Assembly (NCBI RefSeq): GCF_001043895.1
Contig: NZ_JTHF01000315.1
Coordinates: 1 to 32,045, forward strand
Direction: 5' to 3'
Origin: Methylobacterium indicum
GTDB taxonomy: Bacteria; Pseudomonadota; Alphaproteobacteria; Rhizobiales; Beijerinckiaceae
DNA: 32,045 nucleotides
This document shows positions 13,754 through 22,966 of the stretch, piece after piece; within the stretch, counting starts at the first letter, position 1, and each line of letters starts with the position of its first letter. Both the position numbers and the translations under genes were made by a program. The notes beneath the pieces were generated by a model that worked only from the letters and a program-made list of their open reading frames with translations, ran no database searches and had not been told where the DNA came from.

Positions 13754-16648
13754 TCAAAGACTGGCCATCACCCTGAACCCCAACACGTTGGCTTGGGTCA
13801 AGTGCAGATGGGCGGAGGCCATCAGCTGGCGCAATTCGGGTGAGAGGCGGCTACCTGCGAATCCAGGCTGGACAACCGTGACATGGAAAGTCGGCGGTTT
13901 AGGTTGACCGAGCAGGCGCTCCACGTCCCCGAAATCACCCTTCATGAAGCGGACACCGCTCCTCATCCTATGTTCGATCTTCGCTCGAATGCGGGCACGC
14001 TCGCACCAACGAGCAGACTTGATGGCCTGTCCTATGACCTCGTAGGCATCTTCCACGCGCGTCCCGGGGGCCGTGTGCTTCGTACTCTTGCAATGATGAA
14101 TCTCTACCTCGATCTCGTCGCCGAACTCTCGGATTTCGATAAAGTCGGCGATCTCTCCACTGCCGTGGTCGCAGAAAACAACGGTCGCTGGGCCATTGAC
14201 GAGCCGCCCCTGAACGAACTGGAAGATCGATAGCTTGCTGTCCGGCGCGATGCCAACCTCGGTGTTGATGCAGACGTTCGACGCCGCGAAATCATGGCAG
14301 TCGACGCAAGCGGGGTCGAACGGGGCCTGGTCCGGGTCTGCCGGGGTGCTGTAATCGCTGCCACGGATAAGGCCGAGTTCGACCGTATAAAACGAGAGTG
14401 GTCTCTCGTTCAGGTGGTCAATAAGCGTGGCCCGCGCCCCGCGACGCTCGACCATCACCGACGCAACGTCGGAGCCGCCCCGGAAGTGCGGCTCACCCCT
14501 GATATCGAAAGTCAGCGCGATCTCGGTGCCATGCCCCTTGATGGTCACAGGCACCTGCCAGTCGTCGCAGCCAGCATGGTCGACGGCGACATCAAAGTCC
14601 GTGAGTGGGACGCTCCGGATCCCGGTCGCACTAGCTACCATCACGGACCATGGGTGCGTGTAGACGTCCCTATCCCAGTCCGCAGCAAACACAGGAGCCG
14701 GGAAACGGTCGATTTCCCGCGCGGTCGCGAGCAGGTCCAGGCCCGAGTGGGTCACAACGGCTCGCTGGGTCGAGAGCCGGCCCGCAAGGCCATCCATCCA
14801 GTCGACGAGGTCAAACAGCCTCGCGGAGCTATTCTGCCAGATCTTCGAGGCGCCGCTGACGCCGATGGTAATATCCACCCCGTCCCGCGTGCCACCTCCG
14901 AAGAGATGGCCACGCGTGTAATGGCGTGCGTCAGCGTGGCTGATGGTTCGCTCGACTGAACCACCCGTCTTAGTCAGGTAAGCTGCGGCGGAGCTATTCG
15001 ATGCCCGATTGCGCAGACCGACGTTAAATAGCTTCATGTTTTCAAGATCAAGCAAAACCCTGTTCAGCGTATCCGTCGAGAGCCCTTTCAGTGACCGGCC
15101 GGCAATGGCGTGGCAAAGCCGTTGGTAGGTGCCGTCTTGTCTCTTGGAGGCGCAGACAAACAGCAGGCCCGCTTCTCTGTTGTGATGGATGACGAACAGG
15201 TGGTTACTCACGTCGGTGAGCCGCTCGTCCTCGGACCACCGGACACGCGCGTACTCCCGGGCGACAAAAACCGCAGTGCGGAAATTCTCGCTGGTGGAAG
15301 AGTAGACGACGTTGAGGCCTTGCGGAAACTCGATGCTGTCGTCGATGCGCACATCCTCGGCAAGGCGCCAGACTTTGACGTGCATGTAAGGCGTAAGTCC
15401 GTAGAGCGAGAGCTCTTTTACGTCGAAGTCATGGAGGTGGTCGTCTTCGAATGACTCGAGAATCTCTCTCGCCTTCTCCTCATGCAACACACGCGTAGCG
15501 GATAGGTTGGGCACGATCTCACCCCACGTGGCCCCCTGCGCGTACAGCTTCTCGGCCTCTACTTTGATGCTCGAGGGCGCTGCGATGAACGTCGCCTGCC
15601 CAAGTGACTGACCGGAAGTACGTGCGAAGCGCCCGATAAACTGCAGTGTCACCGCGAGCGACTTGTGCGGGGTGTGAATAGCGGCAACCTTCAGGTTGGG
15701 CAGATCGAAGCCTTCGCCCAGCATGTTCACGCACACGATGCCATCAAGGGCACCGGACCGCAGCGAGGCGATGACGCGTTTCACGTGCCCGACCGAATGC
15801 TCCCCCATCACCAACTGCAGCTGGAGGCCAGTCTCTCGGCCGTACAGATCGATAAGCTCCCGCGCGCGCGCCTTGCTGTCTGTGCGCACCATGAGGCGAT
15901 GCGCGAGCCCCACGGCCTGGTCTTCACGCAGATGGCGCTCGGCGGCCCGGGCAATGGCGGCGTCCTCGGCACCTTCTTCAAAGCCATCGACCGGTACGTA
16001 GCGGATCTGGCCAAAGACACCGTCGTCGTAGGCGCGCTTAAGGTCGTAAGTGAAGACGAAGCGGCCCTTGATCTCTAGTTCGTCGCGTCGGTAGGGCGTG
16101 GCCGTAAAGAGCGCGCGCCGGGCGGTTGGAAAGCTTTTTAGGAGCTGGCTCCAGGTGAATGCCGGGCTGTGATGCGCTTCGTCAACGAGGACCAAATCGA
16201 AGAGATCATCCGGCGGCTGTGCCACGCCATCGACAACTGGGCTGGCGCTGTTTGGCGTCGCGACCACCACGTCGTGCGCACGTAACGCCTCCCAATCGGC
16301 GATCTTGCCCGACGCGTTGAAGACGGATGGGGTCGGGAGATCGGGCCGCAGCGCGCCAAGCCGCTTCAGAATGCCGAGTTCGCGGAAATCGTCGAAGATC
16401 TGTTCGCGGACCAGACGACTGGGGGTGACCACCAACACGCGTCGGGCGCGCAGCAGGAAGGCAGAGGCCTGCAGCACCGCTGTCTTGCCGGAGCCGGTCG
16501 GCATCGTGACGATGGCTGCATCACGCCGGAGAGAGAAGTGCGCTCCAAGCGCGAACAAAGCCCCTCGTTGCGCCTCGCGGAAGCCCGTTCCGGCGTCCGT
16601 GCTGACGGGGAACGTCAGATCGGGGTAGCTTCGCTCGAAGTAGCTCAT
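13754..16648 (-). CDS. Large SF2 DEAH helicase with C-terminal nuclease-like domain
   Basis: The start is taken as ATG 16648, giving 964 residues; a GTG at 16657 would add three, and neither has a clear ribosome site. The N-terminal helicase has motif I MPTGSGKT (49-56), DEAH (156-159), motif III TAT (182-184), motif V GEGFDLP (310-316) and motif VI QFIGRFAR (335-342). A long middle region of about 480 residues is unassigned. Near the end, D835 in GEIADFIEIREFG, E849 and the HHCK ending at K854 have the spacing of a PD-(D/E)xK nuclease, with His or Glu in place of the usual second acid. They are followed by PGTRVEDAYEVIGQAIKSAR. A helicase fused to a nuclease near a Gabija-type pair suggests a stand-alone anti-phage protein. 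Restriction-like or repair functions remain possible. Confidence 0.75.
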   Translation of the reverse strand: MSYFERSYPDLTFPVSTDAGTGFREAQRGALFALGAHFSLRRDAAIVTMPTGSGKTAVLQASAFLLRARRVLVVTPSRLVREQIFDDFRELGILKRLGALRPDLPTPSVFNASGKIADWEALRAHDVVVATPNSASPVVDGVAQPPDDLFDLVLVDEAHHSPAFTWSQLLKSFPTARRALFTATPYRRDELEIKGRFVFTYDLKRAYDDGVFGQIRYVPVDGFEEGAEDAAIARAAERHLREDQAVGLAHRLMVRTDSKARARELIDLYGRETGLQLQLVMGEHSVGHVKRVIASLRSGALDGIVCVNMLGEGFDLPNLKVAAIHTPHKSLAVTLQFIGRFARTSGQSLGQATFIAAPSSIKVEAEKLYAQGATWGEIVPNLSATRVLHEEKAREILESFEDDHLHDFDVKELSLYGLTPYMHVKVWRLAEDVRIDDSIEFPQGLNVVYSSTSENFRTAVFVAREYARVRWSEDERLTDVSNHLFVIHHNREAGLLFVCASKRQDGTYQRLCHAIAGRSLKGLSTDTLNRVLLDLENMKLFNVGLRNRASNSSAAAYLTKTGGSVERTISHADARHYTRGHLFGGGTRDGVDITIGVSGASKIWQNSSARLFDLVDWMDGLAGRLSTQRAVVTHSGLDLLATAREIDRFPAPVFAADWDRDVYTHPWSVMVASATGIRSVPLTDFDVAVDHAGCDDWQVPVTIKGHGTEIALTFDIRGEPHFRGGSDVASVMVERRGARATLIDHLNERPLSFYTVELGLIRGSDYSTPADPDQAPFDPACVDCHDFAASNVCINTEVGIAPDSKLSIFQFVQGRLVNGPATVVFCDHGSGEIADFIEIREFGDEIEVEIHHCKSTKHTAPGTRVEDAYEVIGQAIKSARWCERARIRAKIEHRMRSGVRFMKGDFGDVERLLGQPKPPTFHVTVVQPGFAGSRLSPELRQLMASAHLHLTQANVLGFRVMASL

Positions 16649-17049
16649 AGTCGGCACGTAGCAGCAGATGAGCTGTCACAACTAACACGTGCGACTGCCC
16701 CAGGCGCAGCGTCTCGGCGCGACGATCCACAGGTCTCACAGGGACGCGACCATATCGGTACGAACCGATGAAGCTTCGATTCGCCCTTGCCGGCGACCGC
16801 GCTCCGCTGCTGCTCCGTCGCTTCACACAGTCCATCCAGGCTCGCTTGCGGCCTACTTTCGAAGTGGGGGCCGGAGGATGGAACCGGTCACGAGCGTTAA
16901 TTTGGCCCATCTAAGGCTGACTTGAGCATCGGCAGGCAAACGTGTTGTGACACTCGAATGGTCGGACGCTTGAAGAGCGCGGGCGAGCCGGGAATAAGTG
17001 AGCGGCGTCGCCAGCGACCCCGACATGGTCACGCCGAGCTAATCGTACC
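16649..17049. other. Gene-free stretch upstream of the helicase-nuclease
   Basis: Short open frames on both strands have no recognisable domain or ribosome site. It must contain the promoter of the helicase gene, but no clear -35/-10 pair stands out. Confidence 0.35.
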
Positions 17050-17691
17050 CTAGTTTCGCTCGAAGATCGGGTCCCGCCAGGGGTCTGTTGCCGGCCGCGG
17101 CTTGCTGTCGAGCTCAGCCGAGGAGGGGGGTAACACGAGGATGTCGTCGAAGCTGGCTCGGCCCCGGGGGAGCGCCTTGAAGTTGTAGGTGTTCACGTAG
17201 GCGACATCGCCGGCCACGATGGGCGTGGCGGTGATCGACGTCAGCGGTCCACCCCGGGGGCAGTAGCGCGCGCCGCTCTCGCCTAGGTGCTCGTCGAGCG
17301 GTTCGCATAGGCGGCCGCACGGGGGCATGACGGCCACACCCTGCAGGTGCAGCCCGTCGTTGGGGACGAGGGAGCGGACGCTGACCTTCGCCCGCTTCGC
17401 GACGGGGTAGTCGGGGGCGAGGATCCAGCACGGCCTCCAAGGCCGGCGGCTCGGCGCATTCGCGTTGCGCCACACCCGCTCGCAGAGCCACCGGTGGGCT
17501 CGCTCAGCGTCGTGTTGCATCTGGGCGAGGACAGTGTCGCGGCGCCCGCCTAAGTGACGAAACTTGAGGACGAGGAGGTAGGGGGCCCAGCCCTCGGCGA
17601 CGAGGTCCACGGCGAGCTGCCCATAGCCATGGGTCAACTGGTTGATCTGGTCACTCCTGGAGAGGGTAGGGAGGGATGAGGGTAGGGTCAT
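17050..17691 (-). CDS. Hypothetical protein, possibly derived from a Rep/HUH-like family
   Basis: ATG 17691 is chosen because AGGAAG lies just upstream; the frame is open further to 17889, but that extension has unnatural composition. The 213-residue product has a strand YLLVLKF (39-45), a helix-rich part, NDGLHLQGVAVMPP (111-124) and VAYVNTYNFKALPRGRASFD (163-182), then ILVLPPSS. The order of a hydrophobic strand, an HxQ in place of HxH, and a Tyr-rich helix is reminiscent of rolling-circle Rep or HUH transposase-like proteins, but the usual HUH pair is not intact. I therefore give no function. There is no signal peptide. It is probably transcribed alone. Confidence 0.6.
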   Translation of the reverse strand: MTLPSSLPTLSRSDQINQLTHGYGQLAVDLVAEGWAPYLLVLKFRHLGGRRDTVLAQMQHDAERAHRWLCERVWRNANAPSRRPWRPCWILAPDYPVAKRAKVSVRSLVPNDGLHLQGVAVMPPCGRLCEPLDEHLGESGARYCPRGGPLTSITATPIVAGDVAYVNTYNFKALPRGRASFDDILVLPPSSAELDSKPRPATDPWRDPIFERN

Positions 17692-18258
17692 GGCTGTGCT
17701 TCCTGCATGAGAGGGGAGAGGGAATGGGCTCTGTGTCGCCGTGCTCACTGAGCTGATGTGCTCAATCGGCTCTATTTCGACACGACAAACCATATGCCCG
17801 CCCGTAGACGTACACCTTAGCGCGAAGCATCGCGCGCCAGCTTGTGGCATCTTCCAAGGCAAGCCGGCAGTGTTTGCACACGCAAGCACTTTACCGTGTC
17901 GGGAAATTAGTGACGCAGCATAGGTGCTGCTCGCATTCGCGTGCCGCTCGCGCCGTCAACGTCAGCGCCATCTCGGCTCATAATATCCGGCGCTATCGGC
18001 GCAGTGGGGTAGGGGCTCTGGCAAAGCCGGGTGGTTCGGCCACGCCACCGCTCTCAACTCGAATTACGTCAGAGCTCTGCGCGCCGCCCACGGCGGAAGA
18101 GGGCGGCCCGTGAACAGGCCATCGGCCCCTCAAGGGCGGTGCCGACTACCAAGATCCACGTCCTCACCAAAGCGATCGGCCGCCCCAGCGTCATCGGAAC
18201 GTCCCGGCGAGGCCATGCCGCTCGGCAAGGTTCCACCCCTCGCATCTCAAAAATTCAC
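17692..18258. other. Gene-free stretch before the stress operon
   Basis: No gene was recognised. Small open frames on the plus strand are rich in Arg, Pro and Ala and lack ribosome sites. It probably marks the transition from the accessory region to core-like sequence. Confidence 0.4.
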
Positions 18259-18284
18259 GGAACTCCCCTCCGAGCTTAGCCGTT
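18259..18284 (+). promoter_or_regulatory. EcfG-type general stress promoter
   Basis: GGAAC (18259-18263), 17 bases, then CGTT (18281-18284) is an exact match to the consensus of the alphaproteobacterial general stress sigma factor EcfG. It ends 37 bases before the start of a small gene set with stress-type products, in the correct orientation. Confidence 0.8.
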
Positions 18285-18321
18285 CTTTGCGCATCAGACA
18301 GTCAAGTTTCGGATTGCTGCA

Positions 18322-18564
18322 ATGAAGACCGCTCTCCTCTCCGCGATGCTTGCCGCAGCTGTGACCCTCGCGGGCTCCGTTGCGGCGTCGGCCGAGCCGA
18401 GTGCGGCGGTCTACCTCGGCGATACCGGGCTGCGGCTGCCCGTCAGCACGCTGACCGCGCCGGAGGCCCCGCCCACCACGGTTCAGGCCGCGCCGGCAAC
18501 CCCGCACGCCGCCCTACCCCGCAAGGTGCGGGTGGTGCTCGCCTCGCCCTACGCGGTCCGCTGA
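18322..18564 (+). CDS. Small exported protein, 80 aa
   Basis: The product begins with a clear signal peptide, MKTALLSAMLAAAVTLAGSV, with a likely cleavage after ASA at about residue 24, so the mature part would be a periplasmic or secreted peptide of some 56 residues. The mature sequence is rich in Ala, Pro and Thr and ends KVRVVLASPYAVR; no family is recognised. The ribosome site is weak. It is the first gene after an EcfG-type promoter and lies 35 bases upstream of a DUF1328 gene, so it is probably induced by general stress and co-transcribed. Confidence 0.7.
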   Translation: MKTALLSAMLAAAVTLAGSVAASAEPSAAVYLGDTGLRLPVSTLTAPEAPPTTVQAAPATPHAALPRKVRVVLASPYAVR

Positions 18565-18599
18565 CTGGCGTTTCCTCACTCCTTGGGAGCTTCACCTCC

Positions 18600-18776
18600 A
18601 TGATGTCCTGGGCCGTTACCTTCCTGGTCGTGGCGTTGGTCGCCGCCCTCTTCGGCTTCGGCGGAATCGCCGGCACGGCGATGGAAGCCGCCAAGCTGGT
18701 GTTCTTCGTGGCGATCGTCCTGTTCGCGATCTCTGCCGTCGTCGGCCTGATGCGCGGTCGCGCCCCGCGCGTTTGA
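18600..18776 (+). CDS. DUF1328 small membrane protein
   Basis: The gene encodes 58 residues (57 if the second ATG at 18603 is used). The sequence starts [20 protein letters not shown] and continues [20 protein letters not shown]. It contains two hydrophobic segments around a conserved Gly-Phe-Gly-Gly-Ile-Ala-Gly turn, the hallmark of the DUF1328 (YtjA-like) family of inner-membrane proteins. The function is unknown, but such genes commonly accompany stress genes. GGGAG lies about ten bases upstream. It is the middle gene of the putative EcfG operon, between the exported peptide and csbD. Confidence 0.88.
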   Translation: MMSWAVTFLVVALVAALFGFGGIAGTAMEAAKLVFFVAIVLFAISAVVGLMRGRAPRV

Positions 18777-18813
18777 AGCAATCCCCTTTCCCTCATGTAA
18801 CAGGAGCAGTCCG

Positions 18814-19017
18814 ATGAGCAGCACCACCGACAAGATCAAGGGCCTGGCCAACGAGGCGGTCGGCAACATCAAGCAGGGCATCGGCAGCGCCACCGGCAAC
18901 GACAAGCTGCAGGCCGAGGGCAAGGCCCAGGAGCTGAAGGGCGAGGCTCAGAAGACCACCGGCGACGTCAAGGACGGCATCAAGAACGCCGCCGACACGG
19001 TGAAGAGCAAGCTCTGA
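18814..19017 (+). CDS. CsbD family stress protein
   Basis: This is a 67-residue, highly hydrophilic and helical protein. It opens [20 protein letters not shown] and continues with repeated Gly-Asn, Lys and Glu patterns ([20 protein letters not shown]), the diagnostic CsbD pattern. CsbD proteins are cytoplasmic, strongly induced by general stress in many bacteria, and of unknown biochemical function. CAGGAG lies upstream at a good distance. It is the last gene of a three-gene set and is followed by a strong terminator. General-stress control is inferred from the EcfG promoter upstream of the first gene; no separate promoter was seen in the 37-base gap before it. Confidence 0.93.
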   Translation: MSSTTDKIKGLANEAVGNIKQGIGSATGNDKLQAEGKAQELKGEAQKTTGDVKDGIKNAADTVKSKL

Positions 19018-19042
19018 CGCGCCCCTCATGCAGACTGAAGCG

Positions 19043-19069
19043 AGCCGCCCCACACGGGGCGGCTTTTTT
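19043..19069 (+). terminator. Strong rho-independent terminator after csbD
   Basis: An eight-base-pair GC stem (GCCGCCCC at 19044-19051, GGGGCGGC at 19056-19063) with loop ACAC is followed by six T. It ends the stress operon and lies 59 bases before the convergent kinase gene. Confidence 0.9.
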
Positions 19070-19128
19070 ATTTTTGCGGACCACCGGAACGGGAATCGCG
19101 ATCCTACCCGCTGGATAAGCGTCGGCTC

Positions 19129-22032
19129 CTAACGGCGGCGCTGGTGGCTATGGATGAGACGGCGTAGCATCCTTGAGAGCTGGTCGGCCGAGTAGGGCTT
19201 GTGCAGCAACTCGAACCCGTGCGTGCCGTTCTGCGCGAGCACGTGGCTGTAGCCCGATGCCAGCAGTACCGGCATTGTTGGCAGGCGGCGGCGCAGCTCT
19301 TCTGCCAGGGCAATGCCGCCCATCCCGGGCATCACGACGTCCGAAAACACCACGTCGAACCCGTCGCCGTCGGAGCCGAGCCGTTCCAACGCAGCTTCGG
19401 CGTTCGCCGCCCATTCGGTCCGATAGCCCAGGTCCTCGAGGATCTGGGTGGCGAACTTGCCGACCTCGATGTTGTCCTCGACCACCAGCACGCGCAGGCC
19501 ACGCCCGTCGGGTGCGGGCCCTGTCTCCTCGATATCGCTCACCGGGTCCATCGGAGCGGCGACCTCGGGCAGGTAGAGCGCGAACGTCGTGCCTTCGCCG
19601 ACCACGCTCTGGACGCTCACGTCGCCGCCCGACTGCTTGGCGAACCCGAACACCTGCGAGAGCCCAAGGCCCGTGCCCTTGCCGACCTCCTTGGTCGTGA
19701 AGAACGGCTCGAAGATCCTGGTCAGGTCCTCCTCGGTGATCCCAGTGCCGGTGTCGCTCAGCTCGATCTTGGCGAATGGGCCTGGACCACCCCCATGGCC
19801 GCGGATCGGAGGCATCGGCAGGCCGCATGTCAGCCGCAGGGTCAGCGTGCCCTCGCCCTCCATGGCGTCGCGGGCGTTGACCGCCATGTTGACCAGCGCG
19901 GTCTCGAACTGGCTCACGTCGGCTTCGATGAAGCATGGGTGTTCCGGCAGTTCGGTCACCACCCGCACGCGGGCACCGGTCACGGTGTCGAGCATGTCGG
20001 CGACACCGCGCAGGCGCTCGCCGACGCTCACCACCTCCGGCTTGAGCGCCTGACGGCGGGCGAACGCCAGCAACTGTCCGGTCAGCTTGGCGGCGCGCTC
20101 GACCGTGTCGGAGACCGCATCCATGTACCGCTTGCGCCGCTCCTCGGGGAGGTTCGGCCGACGCAGGAAGTCCACCGACGAGCGGATGATGGTCAGCAGG
20201 TTGTTGAAGTCGTGCGCGACGCCTCCGGTGAGCTGCCCCACGGCCTCCATCTTCTGCGACTGGCGCAGCGCCTCCGCAGTCGCCTCCAGCGCCTGAGATT
20301 GCTCCTTTTCCGCCGTGATGTCGCGGCCGGTCGCATAGGTCATCTGCCCTGCCGGGGCCGCCGACCAGGAGATCCAGCGCACCGAGCCGTCCTTGTGGCG
20401 GTAGCGGTTCACGACCCGAGGCTGCCCGCCCTCGGCTGCGTAGATATAGGCTTCGGTCGTTTCAGTATGGTCCGCCGGCACGACGAACTCGTTGACGTGG
20501 TGACCAACGAGTTCGTCGGGGGTGTAGCCGAGCAGGCGCGTCCACGCAGGATTGACCCGCTGGAACACCCCGTCGAAGTCGATCACCAGCATCAGGTCCG
20601 GCGAGGTCTCCCACATCAGGTCGCGTTCGACGGTCCGCTCCGCCACCTCGTGCGCCAGCGTATCGGCCCGGGCGGCCAGCAAGGCTGCGGCATCGCGCAG
20701 GTCGGTGACGTCCTGCACGAACACGTAGAACCCATCGACGCTGCCGCCGGCATCGCGGCGGGGGGTGTAGCGGATGGCTGCGATGCGTCGCCGCCCATCC
20801 GCCCAAGGCCAATCGAGATCCATCTCGACCACCCCACCGTCAAGAGCCCGCTCGATCCCCTCGCGGCGGAGCGCAAGGCCGTCCTCGCCGACGAGATCGA
20901 GGACCGTTCGCCCCAGCACGGTCTCCGGGGGACGCCCGAACCATGCCTGGTATGCGGCATTGGCGAAGCGGTAGGTCAGCGAGCGATCGATGAACGCAAC
21001 GAGCACCGGCAGTGCGTCGGCGACCAGCCGCAGCTCGGCCTCACTCGCTCTGAGGGCGGTTTCCGCCTGCTTGCGGGCGGTTGCCGTGCGGATCCGTGCA
21101 GCCACCTCGCGGATGAACACCAACTCGTCGTTGGTCCACGTGCGCGGTGTGGCGCTGCAGACGAACAGCAGCGACACGAGGCGTCCGTGCTCGACCACCG
21201 GCGTATTGACGAACGCCCGGGCGCTGATCGCCTCCAGCGCGTCGGCACGGGCGCTGGTGCGCGGGTCGGTGCGGGCATCGCCGACGACGACCGTTTCGCC
21301 CCTCTTGATATCCTCGATGTGGGAGCCGAAGTCGCTGAACCTGTGCGTGCCTGCGATGGAATGTGCGTTGCCGCTGGTCCAATCACGCTCGACGTCGATG
21401 GTTTCGGCCTCGCGATCGACCAACCCGTAGCCGACGAGCTGAACGTCGAGCGCCCGGCCGAGGATACCGATCGCCACATCGGCGAGGCTGGCGGCGTCGT
21501 GGTCGTGCTCGGCAAGTTGGTCACTCAGTTCGAGCAGCGCCTGGCGACGATGCTCGCCCGCGCGGAGGGCCACCCCAGCCAGATGCTCGCCGGTGCGGTC
21601 GCGCATGATCTTGACGAAGCCGATGTGCCGGTCCTCCTCGTCACGCAGCGGCATCATCTCGCCGGATGCCCAGAACCGCTCCTCACCCTGTTTGAGGTGC
21701 CAGCGTTCGTCCTGGGCGCGCCCGTTCTTGAGGGCGGTTTCCATCTCGTAGGTAACCCGGCCGTTGGCACGGTCCTCGGGCGTGAAGAAGCGCGCAGCGT
21801 CCTGCCCACGCATCTCCTCGGCGGTCCAGCCCATGACGTGCTCGGAGCCGCTGTTCCAGCCGGTAATGGTCCCTTGGCGATCCGTGACGACGATCGCGAA
21901 ATCCAAGGTGCTCTCGAACACCGCGTTCTGCCGAGCTGCATCCATGCTGCCGCTGCGAGCCCGTTCGCGCAGTTGCCGCACCTCGGCTTCCAGTTCCTCT
22001 CGCGAGAGGAGGCTCACCTCACGTTCCGGCAC
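19129..22032 (-). CDS. Hybrid sensor histidine kinase: PAS-GAF-PAS-PAS-HisKA-HATPase-REC
   Basis: This 967-residue protein lacks membrane segments and is probably a cytoplasmic sensor. After a short coiled coil ([14 protein letters not shown]) come PAS (about 35-155), GAF (about 165-325), PAS (about 335-450) and PAS (about 470-575) domains. The phosphoacceptor is H607 in [13 protein letters not shown]. The ATPase domain shows N-box [12 protein letters not shown]1 DTGTGI, F-box FEPFFTT and G2 GTGLGLS. The C-terminal receiver has phosphoacceptor D898 ([10 protein letters not shown]). The first PAS lacks the LOV cysteine motif, so no light sensing is implied. The receiver and kinase parts closely resemble the LOV kinase at 29356-31764, and its GAF is similar to the last GAF of the kinase at 25845-29165. 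No output domain is present, so it must act through a partner. Confidence 0.92.
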   Translation of the reverse strand: MPEREVSLLSREELEAEVRQLRERARSGSMDAARQNAVFESTLDFAIVVTDRQGTITGWNSGSEHVMGWTAEEMRGQDAARFFTPEDRANGRVTYEMETALKNGRAQDERWHLKQGEERFWASGEMMPLRDEEDRHIGFVKIMRDRTGEHLAGVALRAGEHRRQALLELSDQLAEHDHDAASLADVAIGILGRALDVQLVGYGLVDREAETIDVERDWTSGNAHSIAGTHRFSDFGSHIEDIKRGETVVVGDARTDPRTSARADALEAISARAFVNTPVVEHGRLVSLLFVCSATPRTWTNDELVFIREVAARIRTATARKQAETALRASEAELRLVADALPVLVAFIDRSLTYRFANAAYQAWFGRPPETVLGRTVLDLVGEDGLALRREGIERALDGGVVEMDLDWPWADGRRRIAAIRYTPRRDAGGSVDGFYVFVQDVTDLRDAAALLAARADTLAHEVAERTVERDLMWETSPDLMLVIDFDGVFQRVNPAWTRLLGYTPDELVGHHVNEFVVPADHTETTEAYIYAAEGGQPRVVNRYRHKDGSVRWISWSAAPAGQMTYATGRDITAEKEQSQALEATAEALRQSQKMEAVGQLTGGVAHDFNNLLTIIRSSVDFLRRPNLPEERRKRYMDAVSDTVERAAKLTGQLLAFARRQALKPEVVSVGERLRGVADMLDTVTGARVRVVTELPEHPCFIEADVSQFETALVNMAVNARDAMEGEGTLTLRLTCGLPMPPIRGHGGGPGPFAKIELSDTGTGITEEDLTRIFEPFFTTKEVGKGTGLGLSQVFGFAKQSGGDVSVQSVVGEGTTFALYLPEVAAPMDPVSDIEETGPAPDGRGLRVLVVEDNIEVGKFATQILEDLGYRTEWAANAEAALERLGSDGDGFDVVFSDVVMPGMGGIALAEELRRRLPTMPVLLASGYSHVLAQNGTHGFELLHKPYSADQLSRMLRRLIHSHQRRR

Positions 22033-22616
22033 GCCACACCCTTCCTCGAACCTAAGTCACTGCGAGAACGGAGAAATCAGTGCCACTCTCGAACGCTCCA
22101 ATCAGGCCTGAATTGATTGGTGCGCGACCGAATCGTATGCGTTATGCCACAAACTTGCGAGTCGTGAGCCCTCGCCTCCACGCTTCGGGACCGGCACCGA
22201 AGCGCGCTTGAGTTCGGATGCACGGATCGTTGAAAATGGCTCGTCCGCCACAGCAAGACCATTTACTATAGATCTTATCCGCATTGATGGATGGCGCAGG
22301 GCCGACATTCAGAGATGTCGCCGAGTAATATTTCTGCGATTGCGTAGATCGATCGGCTGATGCCGTGAGATCAAAACTTGCACGATGTTCGTAGTGCGCA
22401 TGGCCGGTGCGCGCGTGCCCTCACTCATATTGAACGATCTTGAGCTTCACGAAGCGCAACGCTCGGCGCGCGTACCTTTCACTCGTTTGCGAGGGTCCGA
22501 TCGCCCCGCAGTCGTGACCGAATGGCCGACAGGCGACGGCCGCAGCGAACCTTGACCGTTGTGGCGCGTTGGTACTCGCCGTTCGTGCATGGGACGGTCG
22601 AGCGACGACGAGACCG
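22033..22616. other. Gene-free stretch upstream of the hybrid kinase
   Basis: No gene or RNA was recognised. It must hold the promoter for the minus-strand kinase (start 22032), but neither an EcfG-type site nor a clear sigma-70 pair is visible. Confidence 0.4.
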
Positions 22617-22835
22617 ATGCCCCGGAATACACTGCTTCAGACGATCGACGCGGAAATCGCCGCCGCGGAGCACCGCACCGAGACTCACGCTCAGACAGTG
22701 CGGGCCCTCCTCGCCATCGGCGAAAGTAGCGTCGAGGCAGAGCAGGCGTTCTATCTCGAACTTGATCGTCTCACGCTCCTGCGTGATCGTCAGTGGAATT
22801 TTTGCTCGATGCAGGATGTCCTCTCGGCTGCTTGA
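22617..22835 (+). CDS. Small helical hypothetical protein, 72 aa
   Basis: The start is taken as ATG 22617 (MPRNTLLQTIDAEIAAAEHR); the frame is open further upstream but that part looks like chance. The product is hydrophilic and helix-rich with a heptad-like pattern, ending FCSMQDVLSAA. The family is not recognised. The ribosome site is weak. It lies 131 bases upstream of an HWE kinase on the same strand, and co-transcription is possible but not shown. Confidence 0.5.
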   Translation: MPRNTLLQTIDAEIAAAEHRTETHAQTVRALLAIGESSVEAEQAFYLELDRLTLLRDRQWNFCSMQDVLSAA

Positions 22836-22966
22836 GACAGAGGACTGGAACTGGCGAAAGATATGTCCTCCCAAGGGCCAGAGCATCTCTATGCATTGTG
22901 CGTGATAAAATTGCGAGACGGCCGTTCCTGCCCTGGGCTACAAGGCAGGGGTGAGAAGCGCCCTGC

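Noticed and set aside
21600..22032. First PAS domain of the hybrid kinase as a second LOV sensor
   Set aside because: It lacks the GxNCRFLQ cysteine motif and the flavin-contacting Asn residues.
19201..22116. 971-codon plus-strand frame opposite the hybrid kinase
   Set aside because: The minus strand carries every kinase and receiver motif; this frame is its mirror, rich in His, Arg and Gly without any domain.
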